A stretch of 24,511 bases of DNA. It comes from Pavlovales sp. CCMP2436 (lineage: Eukaryota > Haptophyta > Pavlovophyceae > Pavlovales). Below the pieces are notes generated by a model that was not told the origin of the DNA, did no database searches, and saw nothing but the letters and a program-made list of their open reading frames with translations. Location: positions 137,605 to 162,115 of the forward strand of contig MU631593.1 in assembly GCA_026770615.1 (NCBI GenBank). The letters run 5' to 3'. The position numbers were made by a program, and so were the translations under genes. Below, one piece after another: positions 1 through 9,070 of this stretch (positions are counted from its first letter, which is position 1; the number at the start of each line of letters is the position of its first letter).

Positions 1-508
1 GCCGCCGAGCCCGCCTCCACCGCGGGCGCTGCCGCGCCCGCCGCCTCCGAGCCTGCCTCCGCCGAGCCCGCCGAGCCCGCCGCCATAGCTGTCGAGTGCG
101 CTGTCGAGTGCCGGGTTCCGAAGCCTCGTGCACGGCTAAGTTCAAGTGCGAGACGCGCTGCGGCAACTGTAAACCGTCTGAATGCAGTTAAATTCAGACC
201 GTCTGACTGTAAATTGGGCGCTGCCGCAATGGCGAGCAGCGTCAAATCGACCGTTGCTTGCCGCGTCATATTTAAAACGAAGTGTGATTGGGGGGGGGGG
301 CAGCCTGCGTGGCGGGAGGCCGGAGTACGGTTGTAGAGTTCTGGGGCAGGCCGCTGCGAATCTGGCCCGCCGCAGCTCCGTTTGCGCGCTGGCGTCCAAC
401 CACTTTTAAATTTTGGCCTCAACGGCAAGGGCTTGCCGGACAACGCGTTTGCGGCTCTGCCGTGCGCGCGGCGAGCCGGACGCCTTGGCAGTGGCGTACG
501 GTAGACCA
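1..508. other. Upstream region with Ala/Pro/Glu-coding low-complexity start
   Basis: Bases 1-93 are a GCC/GAG/CCC/TCC-rich tract that in frame 1 reads as an Ala-Glu-Pro-Ser repeat. The frame stays open to a TAG at 334-336. It could be the last part of an upstream gene or a low-complexity tract; nothing in it matches a family I know. An imperfect dyad (TCTGAAT / ATTCAGA) lies at about 176-197, and a run of 11 G is at 290-300. The rest should contain the kinesin promoter and 5' leader, but I see no TATA box or other clear element. Confidence 0.35.
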
Positions 509-3500
509 ATGGGGCGCGACGCGAACATCGAAGTGGTGGCGCGCGTGCGCCCGAGCAAGAAGCCGTCGCCGAGCCTGACCGTCTCACGCGAGGAGAGCTT
601 CATCGAGGTGTACGCGCCGCGCGAGGACTACCAGGGCGAGATCAACAACCGCAAGGAGCGGCACACCTTTGGGTTCAGCCGTGTGCTCGAGCCGGACGTC
701 TCGCAGGAGGACGTGTTCGAGTTCGTGGCGCTCCCGATCTGCGACTCGGCCCTCGACGGTTTCAACGCGACCGTCTTCGCCTACGGGCAGACGGGCTCGG
801 GCAAGACGTTCACCATCACAGGCGGCGCTGAGCGCTATGTGGACCGCGGGATCATTCCGCGCTCGATCTCCTACATCTTCTCGCAGGTGAGCAAGCGCGC
901 GGGCGAGATGGTCGTCTCGGTGCAGATCTCGTACATGGAGATCTACAACGAGTCGGGCTACGACCTGCTCGACCCCTCGCACGACACCAAGTCGCTCGAG
1001 GACCTGCCCAAGGTGGCCATGCTTGAGGACGAGAACGGCATCACGCACACGCGCAACCTGGGCACGCATCCGGCGCGCTCTGAGGAGGACGCGCTTAACC
1101 TGCTCTTCATCGGCGACACGAATCGTATGATCGCCGAGACGCCGATGAACCTTGCCTCGTCGCGCTCGCACTGCATCTTCACCATGCTGATCGAGACGCG
1201 CAAAGCGGGCTCGGACACGCTGCGCAAGTCCAAGCTGCACTTTGTCGACCTGGCGGGCTCTGAGCGCGTGAAGAAGACGGGCGTGGCGGGCACGTTGCTC
1301 CGCGACGCGCGCTACATCAACACCTCTCTCTTCTTCCTCGAGCAGGTCATCGTGGCGCTGCACGAGCGCTCGTCGGGCAAGAACCGCAGCCACATCCCGT
1401 ACCGCAACTCGATGATGACGATGATGCTCAAAGACTCGCTCGGCGGTAATAATACTACTACTACTAATAATACTAATAATGATAATACTACTACTTCGAT
1501 GGAAGTGATTCCTAGTCTAATGGACACGCATTCGGCCCCTTTAGGTGGGCACCATTTGGTTAAGTCGGTTTGGCCCCGCACCTTCCTTCCCGGCGTCTTG
1601 AGCGCCGGGGAGGCGATTGAGACTTCGGATTGAAAAGATCGTCGTCTCTAGGCGAGCTGTCATGGACACGTCATTCTAAAGTTATAACTACTAATACTAC
1701 TACTACTAATAATAATATTAATTAGAATTAGAATAATATTCATCAGAATGAAAAGGTGCAGTCCCTCCCTTGCTTCCTAGGTGCACATCATCATCATCAC
1801 TATCACCATGAGTTATTATTAACAACAACAACAATAATAATAATAATAATAACAGGCAACTGCAAGACCACCATGATCGCCACCATGTCCGCCGAGGAGT
1901 TCTCGCTGCCCGAGACAGTCTCCACGTGCCGCTTCGCGCAGCGCGTTGCGCAGATCTCAAACCGGCTGGAGGTGAACGAGGAGGTGGACCCCAAGCTCAT
2001 GATCCAGCGGCTCAAGGCGCAGGTGGTCGACCTCAAGCAGGCGCTCGCCGAGGCGCGCGGCGAGGCGGGCGCGCGCGGCGTCGAGCAGCTCTCTGCCGAG
2101 GAGCGCGCGCGCTGCGAGGAGATGGTGGGCGCTTACGTCCGCGACGCAAGCGACAGCGCATTGCTCGAGCCGGGGGACATGGCGCAGGTGCAGTACTGCT
2201 TCCACCTGCTCAAAGCGCGCGCGCTCAGCGGCGGTGACGACGGTGCGGTGTCTGCGCGCGGCGGGTCGGCCAAGCCCCTCGACAAGATCGGCGCGGCGCT
2301 CGCGGCGGGCACGGGTGCGCTTGAGATTCAGCTGCAGCAGCGCGACCACGAGATTTCCATCCTCGTCTCCATGCTCAAGAAGAAGGCACAGGCCGCCGGC
2401 TCGGAGGCGTGGTCGCAGACGGGCGCGGACGCGAGCGCGGCCATGAGCGGTGGCGCGCGCGCGGCGCCCGCCACGCACTCGTACGCGACGGTCGGCGCGC
2501 CGCCCGGCTCGGCTGGCGGGTACGCGCCCGAGGCGTACGGCAGCCCGCGGCAAGGCGCGGGGGAGGGCTATGGCGACGGTGCGGCGGCCTACGGCGCGTA
2601 CGCGCAGCCGACGAGCGGCGGCCGGCGGCCCGCGGCCTCACCCGCACCCTCGGCGGGCGGCGGGCAGGCCTACGCGCAGCAGATGCAGCAGATGCAGCAG
2701 CAGATGCAGCAGACGGCGGGATCGGCCGAGCCGGGGCCGGCGGAGGCGCTGCGTGCGGCCGGCCTCGACCCGGCGCTGGTTCTGCAGGACCGAAACTCGG
2801 CCTTCGAGCTCTTTCGCAAGAGCTATCGCAAAAACCAGGTGCGGCTATAACAATAATAATTATAATAATAATTATAATTATTATTATAATTATTATTATT
2901 ATTATTCGTGCGCGCGCTGGCCTCCCGGCACTCTTATTCTTACTATTATTATTGCCACTGTTATTATTATTACTGTTATTATTACTATTACTATTATATA
3001 GCACTCCCCCGTCGGAGCGCTAAGATTAGCTTGACTTGAACTTGACACACCGCCAGCCAGAACCCCCCTTAAATTCATATAGCACGCACCCCCGAGCGGC
3101 GCCAATCCAAGGCGCCGCTCTCGCCGCGCCCGCGCGCGCCTACGCCACGCGCTCTCCGCGCCACTCTCGATTGATACATACTGAATTACGTATTGATTTG
3201 TGTGGGTTGGGTTTCCCGGGTGATCGAAGAAAACAAGGCGCTGCCCAAAAAAAAAATCACGACAACAATAATCATAATAACGACAACAATCATTTCAACA
3301 ACAGCAATCTTCAACAACAACAAAAATAAGCATGCATCATAACTAATAACCGTACGCAGGTGATTGAGGAGAACAAGGCGCTGCTCAAGGCCAAGTACGA
3401 CGAGGCCAAGGCACTCGGCGCGGCGGTCAACAGCTCGCGCGCGCGCATCAACAAGCTCAAGGGGCACATCGAGCAAATCCGCGTGGAGCGCGCGATGCAG

Positions 3501-3998
3501 GGCCTCACCTCCGAGTCAGGCGTGGCGGAGGCGGCCGACCCCGAGGAGGAGAAGTACAAGGGCACGATCGAGAGCGAGAAGGAGCTGTACAAACACAACT
3601 TCAACCGGCTCAAGGAGCTCAAGACAGAAATCGAGCATTTGCAGCTCATGCTCGAACAGTCGCGCAAGCGCTTGCAGAAAGACTTCGACGGCTGGTTCTT
3701 GATGCTCGAGCGGCAGGGCGGCGGCGCGCAGCCAGCGCACGCGCAGGCCTACCCGCCCGCCGGCTATCCACCCGCCGGCTACCCGCCCGCCGGCTATCCA
3801 CCCGCCGGCTACCCGCCCGCCGGCTACCCGCAGGCCGGGCAGGCGTACACCGCGCCTCCGCGATCGGCGCCTCTCGCCCCGCCGCCGGCTGCGGGCGGAG
3901 CGGGGCAGCCGGCGCTGACGGGCAACCCGGAGGTGGACGCGGAGATCCTCGCCTTCTACAGGGCGAGAGAGTCGCTGCTCCAGTCGCAGCGCGCCTGA
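509..3998 (+). CDS. KIF6: Kinesin-9 family motor, KIF6 type (axonemal kinesin)
   Basis: ATP-driven microtubule motor of the kinesin-9 family, which works in cilia and flagella. Exons 509-1445, 1856-2838 and 3360-3998 join in frame to 852 residues, close to vertebrate KIF6 in length. Both introns are GT-AG; the first splits the Gly313 codon and the second is phase 0. Motor domain about 1-345: P-loop GQTGSGKT at 93-100, SSRSH switch I at 217-221, DLAGSER switch II at 247-253. The splice rebuilds the motor's conserved 'DSLGGNCKTTMIATMS' end across exons 1 and 2. After the motor, 'STCRFAQRVA' and 'QRLKAQVVDLKQAL' are typical of KIF6/KIF9, followed by a Gln/Met-rich stretch (about 2677-2712). Exon 3 holds coiled coil ('NKALLKAKYDEAKALG') and a YPPAG repeat tail. 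I chose the ATG at 509 because the motor begins just after it; an in-frame ATG at 413 would add 32 Arg-rich residues. Family call is firm; KIF6 rather than KIF9 is likely. Confidence 0.93.
1446..1855 (+). repeat. Kinesin intron 1, simple-sequence rich
   Basis: This 410-bp intron begins GTAATAAT and ends AATAACAG. Both ends and a central block are built of TAA, ACT and ATT triplets (1447-1495, 1683-1735, 1816-1853), with CAT/CAC triplets at 1786-1812. It sits in otherwise GC-rich coding DNA. Intron 2 (2839-3359) has the same character, with TAA/ATT blocks at 2848-3000 and CAA/AAC blocks at 3262-3327. Confidence 0.8.
3220..3249 (+). other. Decayed copy of the kinesin exon-3 start inside intron 2
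   Basis: These 30 bases repeat the first ten codons of exon 3 (3360-3389) with five differences, all transitions. Four are silent third-position changes; one turns a Leu codon into Pro. The base before the copy reads CCGG instead of CAG, so the acceptor AG is absent. After ten codons similarity ends in a run of A. It looks like a relic of a duplicated exon and is not expected to be spliced in. Confidence 0.6.
3750..3839 (+). repeat. 15-bp tandem repeat encoding YPPAG units
   Basis: Six consecutive 15-bp units in kinesin exon 3 encode five YPPAG pentapeptides and one YPQAG (residues 771-800). Units alternate between TATCCACCC and TACCCGCCC spellings, which suggests duplication of a 30-bp pair. 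The repeat keeps the frame and gives the motor a flexible Pro/Gly/Tyr-rich tail. Confidence 0.9.
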
Positions 3999-4335
3999 AT
4001 ATTCCAGTGCGGGTGGAGCCAGCTACTTAATTGCTATAATTACCGGCACGATTCCATGTGCCCATCTGAATCGGGATAATCGCGCAAAAGCCTTGAGGAA
4101 ATCCGTTTTTGTATCTGTTGTATCCGTTCTCGTCCGTTCTTATCCGTCCGAATTCCGTTCCATTTCCATTCTCATACGTTCGAAGAAAGCATACGAACGG
4201 AGTATATTACCAGCTTTCGTCTCCGTTCAGAACGTACGAGAACGGATGAGAAGGGATGCAACGGATTTCAGAGCGTATTTTCGATGTCTGATTTTCAAGC
4301 GAACGGACGACAACGGATTCTTAAATATACTTTAT

Positions 4336-4413
4336 CATCCGTTCATTGCGTTCATTAAACTTTTCAAGGGTGCGTTCATTACGTTTAATACGTTTATTGC
4401 GTTCTCAGAAATG
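4336..4413 (+). repeat. 78-bp direct repeat, copy a
   Basis: Matches 5327-5404 with three mismatches in 78 bp, in direct orientation. It starts CATCCGTTCATTGCG and ends CTCAGAAATG. Having one copy in each arm suggests an internal duplication in the element, or two related elements joined. Confidence 0.85.
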
Positions 4414-4431
4414 AACGCAATGAACGTGTCG

Positions 4432-4991
4432 TACAGGGGGTCGAAATCCGTATTAGTGGCGAGTGCTGGGGGAAATCGCAAAAAAATCCGGTGAATATCA
4501 TCCGGAGCAATTCACGAACCGGAGGTGGTGCACAAAAGTTAGTTGCGGATTCGTGAATGGGGCGGCACCACTTCGGGAACCATGACTTTCTTTTCGCTTC
4601 CGAACGCTGAGAATCGGAAATGTTAGTTACCTTTAGTATGTTCTCGACCCTAGAGGCACACGAGATGCACACGAAGTGGGCTCCGACCGTCGAGGAGGGC
4701 TCTATTCGACAGCAGCTATCGACACTTAGCGCGCAGGGGCGAACGATGTCTACTTCTTCGACCCGGCCACCGCTTTTCCCCCTTTCCATTGCGGAATCGA
4801 GCCACTAATTCGGATTTCGACCCAGGAGATCGCGGGCAATAAGAAACCCTCGTGTTAAGAAACTGAGCCTCATTTTTTTGCCCTTCAATAGTAATTTTAA
4901 CCAAAATTCAACAATTGTTTGTATGTAATTTGCTAATAAACTCAGCCTCAGCCTCAAAAAGCGCCATTCTTATTGCCCGCGATCCCCTGTA
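4432..4991. mobile_element. Short MITE, copy 1, split by another element
   Basis: The left tip TACAGG (4432-4437) is cut off from the rest (4827-4991) by the element at 4438-4823. Rejoined it is about 170 bp, begins TACAGG-GATCGCGGGCAATAAG and ends with the inverted form CTTATTGCCCGCGATCCCCTGTA. The body has inverted GAGCCTC/CTCAGCCTC segments and TTTGTATGTAATTTGCTAA. It is bordered by TA on both sides, as expected if TA is the target duplication (Tc1/mariner-like behaviour, not proven). Other copies are at 8198-8366 and 22714-22868. Confidence 0.75.
4438..4823. mobile_element. 386-bp TIR element, copy 1, inserted in the short MITE
   Basis: Ends are inverted repeats GGGTCGAAATCCG(T/A)ATTAGTGGC at 4438-4460 and 4801-4823. 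Flanked by AGG on each side (4435-4437 and 4824-4826), consistent with a 3-4 bp target duplication. A second copy in the opposite orientation is at 10709-11136. There is no credible long reading frame, so it is a non-autonomous element. Confidence 0.8.
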
Positions 4992-5326
4992 TACCAAGTA
5001 CGTCGATCCCTAGATAAATTTACTCTTCTGAATGCTCCGCACTTCTGAATAATAGGCAGTTCTGCATAGTGATTACGATAAAATTTATAATTGCGCCGCA
5101 GGCAAGAGCCCCACCGGCCAGGTTCAGCGGGTTACACAACGAAACTACGTCTTTTACACAACAAACCTACGTCGTTTTAACTCATGCTGCACTTGATCGA
5201 AAAAGAGCTTCACGGTCTTAAGCATCGATCAAAAAGGAGCGACCCATGGTTATTCTGCTCTATCAAAATAGAGCATATCCATTCTCATCCGTTCTCGTCC
5301 GTTTTCATCCGTTCTCGTCCGTTCTC

Positions 5327-5404
5327 CATCCGTTCATTGCGTTCATTAAACTTTTTAAGGGTGCGTTCATTGCGTTTAATACGTTTATTGCGTTCTCAGA
5401 GATG
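5327..5404 (+). repeat. 78-bp direct repeat, copy b
   Basis: Second copy of the repeat at 4336-4413. It is flanked on the left by four tandem CCGTTC-type units (5284-5326) and on the right by their inverted forms (5425-5515), so the right arm is itself a large imperfect palindrome. Confidence 0.85.
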
Positions 5405-5775
5405 CGTTCATTGCGTTCGCAAAGATGAACGGACGAGAACAGAACGGAACACACATCCGTTCTAGTGAACGGATGAGAACGGATGAGAACGTAACCAACG
5501 GATGGAACGGATGGAAATTTCCTAAAGGCTTTTGCACGCGTCTTCCATCTGAATCTGCTCGCGTCCAGGAATGAACTCTGAGATTGACTCGCTCATGGTG
5601 CGCATGAGAGCGTGCAGCGGCAGCTCCGTCGGCAAGTCAGGTATTACGTCATTCTTTGCGTTATTCTGGGCCGGGGCCGGCCGCGAAGAGGTGCGGCATA
5701 GCAAAAGGAACTAACAAAATCTGAAATGTGATTAGTCAAAAGTGAGCGTTCCCATTTTCTCTCGAACTCGGCGTC

Positions 5776-7669
5776 ATGGCGTTGAGCAATGATGCCCTGC
5801 TCAAGCGGATCGAGGTGCTCGACGCCGAGGTGGTCCGGCTCGCGTGGGCAGGCGACGTGCTCTACCTCGTCTGGGCCGGCGCCCTGGTCTTACTCATGAT
5901 CGTGGGCTTCGGCCTAATGGAGGCGGGCTCTGTGCGCATCAAGAACTCGCGCCCCGTGCTGCTGCGCAAGCTGATCGAGGCGTGCGTCGGCGCGATCACC
6001 TGGTACCTCATCGGAAACGGCCTCGCGTACGGTGGCGCCAACGACAATCCGTTCCTGGGCACGGGCGGTGCCGGCTACGCCATCCATACTAACGACTGGA
6101 AGCCGGGCTACAGCTCGGAGGGCTACGAGTGGGCGCACTGGTTCTACTACTACGCAATCGCGCTCGTCGCGTCGTCGATCGTTTCTGGCAGCGTGACCGA
6201 GCGCGCCACGATGATTGCGCACCTGATCTACTGCTGCTGCGCGGTGGGTGTCATCTTCCCCGTGGCTGCGCATTGGATCTGGGACCCTTCCGGCATGCTC
6301 AGCGCGTACAACCTGGGCACGGGCGAGAGCGCACCCGTGCTGGGCGGTGCGATTGATTGGGCGGGCGGCGGCGCTGTCTTCATGGTCGCTGGGCTCAGCG
6401 CGCTGTTCGCCTCGCTCATCTCTGGGCCGCGCATCGGCAGGTGCGAGCTGCGCCCCGCGCCTCATGACTCGCGCCCGTGTCGCCCGCGTCGGCCCAGCCC
6501 TCACTTGCCGGCCCCGCTCCTTTGGCCCGCAGGTTCGACGAGTTCGGCGCGCCCGTGCCGATCCGCGGGCACAACCCCATCCTGACGGTGCTCGGCGTGC
6601 TGCTGCTCTGGACGGGCTGGTACGGCTTCGTCGCGGGCGCCAACCTCTCCGCCTTCTCCGCCGCGCGCGGGCACGGCATGACGGCCACCGTCGCTCGCAC
6701 GTGCGTGGTGACCACCATCTCGGCGGCGACTGGCGGGCTGACGTCGGTCGGTCTCATTTACTTCCTGGCGCAGGTGTGGGACGTTATGGCGGCCGCGAAC
6801 GGAGTGCTCGTCGGCCTCGTCTCCATCTCGGCAGGCGCGGGCGTTGTGGAGCCGTGGGCCGCGGTACAACAATTTTTTTTTTAAAACTTATCTATGTGTG
6901 GCATGAGGTGGGGGGGGAGGGAGGTATTGTAAGAGTGGTTTTGGCAGTGTGTAGTATGAGGTGTGTGAGAGAGAGAGAGAAAACGTGACAAAATCTAATC
7001 TAATTTAATCTAATCTAATCTTTTCTTATATTATGCTATATTATATTCTATTATATCATCATATGACGTAACAGTAATTACTATTTTATATCAACAATAT
7101 AGATTTGGATCGGCTCCGTGGGCGCGGTGCTCTTCCTCCTCACCTCGCGGCTGATGATCAAACAGAAGATCGACGACACGATGGACGCCTTCGCGGTCTA
7201 CGGCGTGGGTGGCATGTGGAGCGTGCTCGCCGTCGGGATGTTCTGCCGGCCCGAGTACTCGCACAGCACCACCGGCGGCCACGGCTTCCTCTACGGCGGT
7301 GTGAACGGCGACCTGATCCTCGCGCAGATCGTGTACGTCCTCATCCTCGTCGTGTGGACCACTGCCACCTCGCTCCTACTCTTCGGCTCGCTGCGCTACT
7401 TCGACGTGCTGCGCCTTCCCGAAGAGATCGAGCGCTTAGGCATGGACCCCCTCGACCTCCTCGCCGTCCCGCCCGAACTCTCGGGCTCCACCTCGCGGAC
7501 CATCGCGCTGATGGCGGCGAGGACGAGGAGGACCGCCAGGACGAGCGGCGCCTCGGCAGGGGACGCGGAGGAGGGGCTCTCCCGCGCGAAGAGCTTCCGG
7601 AGCAAGCGGAAGCAATCGCTCAAACCTGGAGCCGCCGGCAACTCGGATGTGGCTGTGAAGCGCGTCTAG
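5776..7669 (+). CDS. AMT/Mep/Rh-family transporter lacking the twin pore histidines
   Basis: Polytopic membrane protein of the ammonium transporter family (AMT1-like layout), normally moving NH4+/NH3 across the plasma or vacuolar membrane. Exons 5776-6440, 6533-6863 and 7103-7669 give 520 residues; introns of 92 and 239 bp are GT-AG. Family marks: 'GFGLMEAGSVRIKN' in TM1, 'SGSVTERATMIAHLIY', 'FPVAAHWIWDPSG', 'GGAIDWAGGGAVFMVAG', 'GPRIGRFDEFGAPVPIRGHN', 'GWYGF', 'VVEPWAA' and 'KIDDTMDAFAVYGVGG'. The Asp of IDWAGG (D194) is kept. The first twin His is Phe202 (TTC, 6379-6381) and the second is Tyr365 (TAC, 7199-7201). The usual gate Phe before SGS..ER appears to be Ile128. The basic, Ser-rich C-terminal tail (about 455-520) is probably cytosolic. 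The frame and splice sites are intact, so it looks like a working gene with a changed pore. Transport or sensing role cannot be told from sequence. Confidence 0.9.
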
Positions 7670-8197
7670 AGCGGGCACGAAGCGCTTTCGCGCTTCTAGA
7701 TCGAGTGCGTGTTGATCATGGGTGTGCATGTTAATTTATCATATTTCATTTTTAGTGGCTAAGTCCAGCGTTTATGTAACTATGTAAGATATTTTTCTAA
7801 CTAACTATGTCTAAATTGTTATATTTATATATTATTATAATTTAGATATTAATGAAGGGGGGTTCGGGCTGGCGATACGTTTCAAGTTCAAGTCATGCCA
7901 ACACGCAGCAGAGGACTGAGGAGGCCGGTTGGGTGGAGGTCCTAGCCATTTATATAGCCCGATCATACTCACCGCTACCATCATCTGGCATCTTTGCTGC
8001 CAGGACTAATGTCGGACGTCGACCAAGTATCAGTGAGTGAACATCTCCTATTGAGCCATGCTGAGCCGCTAATAATAAATACAATATAGGCGTTGGGCGA
8101 CACAGCGCTCAGACCAGCACAACATTCAGAACGGTCAGACGCCAGCTTGAATCCATATATCAGAATTTGATGATAGGCCCCGGACTCTGGCTGACGG
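7670..8197. other. Intergenic AT-rich DNA with one dispersed-repeat unit
   Basis: Follows the transporter stop codon. 7735-7855 is AT-rich and probably carries the 3' end of that gene. At about 8089-8163 lies one unit of a dispersed repeat (GGGCGACACAGCGCTCAGAC, then CAGACGCCAGCTTGAATCC) that occurs as a cluster at 17832-18050. No gene is supported here. Confidence 0.5.
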
Positions 8198-8366
8198 TAC
8201 AGGGTGTCGCGGGCAATAAGAAGCCGTAGTGTTAAGAATTTGAGCCTCGTTTTTTTGCACTGTTTGTATGTAATTTAAGCAAATTGAAGTATTGTTTGTA
8301 CGTAATTGCTAAGAAGCTCAGCCTAAAGCTCAAAATTCGCCCTTCTTATTGCCCGCGATCCCCTGT
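8198..8366. mobile_element. Short MITE, copy 2
   Basis: An uninterrupted 169-bp copy of the element split at 4432-4991. Left end TACAGGG-TGTCGCGGGCAATAAG, right end CTTATTGCCCGCGATCCCCTGT. The inner GAGCCTCG/CTCAGCCT pair and the TTTGTATGTAATTT stretch are conserved. The left border is TA; the right border has decayed to TG. Confidence 0.8.
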
Positions 8367-9070
8367 GAAAGTTTCTAGTTAAACGTCCGTCCCCGAGACG
8401 ATCTCACTGGATTTAAGTGTTGAAAAACACTCAGATTCAGGGATCCACCCCGAGCACACGAATACCGTCCCCACCGCTGATCAGTTCAGGCACACGACGA
8501 TCGACGACTGACAACTCTCGACTGGCGCGCTGACCGACCTCCACTGCTCTCCCTCGCGTCGTCTGAAAATGCAGCACCCGCCCGTGGTGAACAAATCGTT
8601 GAGTACGTTGTCCCCGCCTGGCAGCGGGACCCCACTTGGACAGCGGGGAGAATCGGGTCCGTCGTACCTTGTACCGGGCAGCACGACGAGCGAAGTGAGC
8701 ATGAGGGAGAGGAGAGAAAGAGGGGGGGGGGAGGGGGGGCATCTCATTAGAGGAGGGAGAGAAGGGGCGCGCTGCATGCCTGCTCTGCTGCGACCTTGTG
8801 CTTGGCTGCGACCTTGTGCTGCTTGGCGAACTGCTGCTCGGCGAACATGTCCTCAGGACGGTCGAGCCTGACCTTAACAGTCCTCGCCTTCTCGGGCTGC
8901 GAATGCCAGCCCTCCATGGACCCACGCCACCGTCGCGTGCTCAGCCTCAGGCCTCACCGACCAGGCCTGCCCTTCAGCGGCGGATGCTCCCTCAGCCATC
9001 GAGGTTAGAACTTGATCGCCGGCCGCCATCGTGCAGGGGCACGCCGCGTCGACGCTGTTTTCGAGCGCTG
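8367..9070. other. Region upstream of the TsaD gene
   Basis: Contains a purine-rich low-complexity tract (about 8700-8765, AGAGAGG then long G runs). Open frames on both strands at 8437-8925 and 8796-9008 show no recognisable family and overlap each other. The TsaD frame stays open upstream to 8798, but that extension lacks conserved sequence and is probably 5' leader. I see no clear promoter motif. Confidence 0.4.

Larger units (their letters stand above)
4085..5534. mobile_element. TIR element with CCGTTC-rich arms, host of nested insertions
   Basis: Ends are 18-bp inverted repeats starting CAAAAGCCTT and running to AGGAAAT (4085-4102 and 5517-5534, one mismatch). Both arms are packed with the short motif ATCCGTTCTC and its complement GAGAACGGAT, like the subterminal repeats at which some transposases bind. 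The middle is occupied by two other elements (4432-4991), so the original was about 890 bp. I see no transposase gene and no clear target duplication. The superfamily cannot be named; it is probably non-autonomous. Confidence 0.65.

Noticed and set aside
584..1393. Long minus-strand open frame opposite kinesin exon 1
   Set aside because: It is an Arg/Ala/Val-rich shadow of GC-rich codons; the plus strand holds a clear motor domain.
4085..5534. Small open frames inside the TIR elements as transposase remnants
   Set aside because: They follow the CCGTTC repeats and palindromes and show no conserved motif.
5522..5704. 60-residue minus-strand frame just upstream of the transporter
   Set aside because: It looks somewhat protein-like, but it is short, has no known domain, no splice partner I could find, and part of it lies inside the TIR element.
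5914..6504. Minus-strand frame opposite transporter exon 1
   Set aside because: Arg/Ala-rich antisense shadow of a well-supported coding exon.
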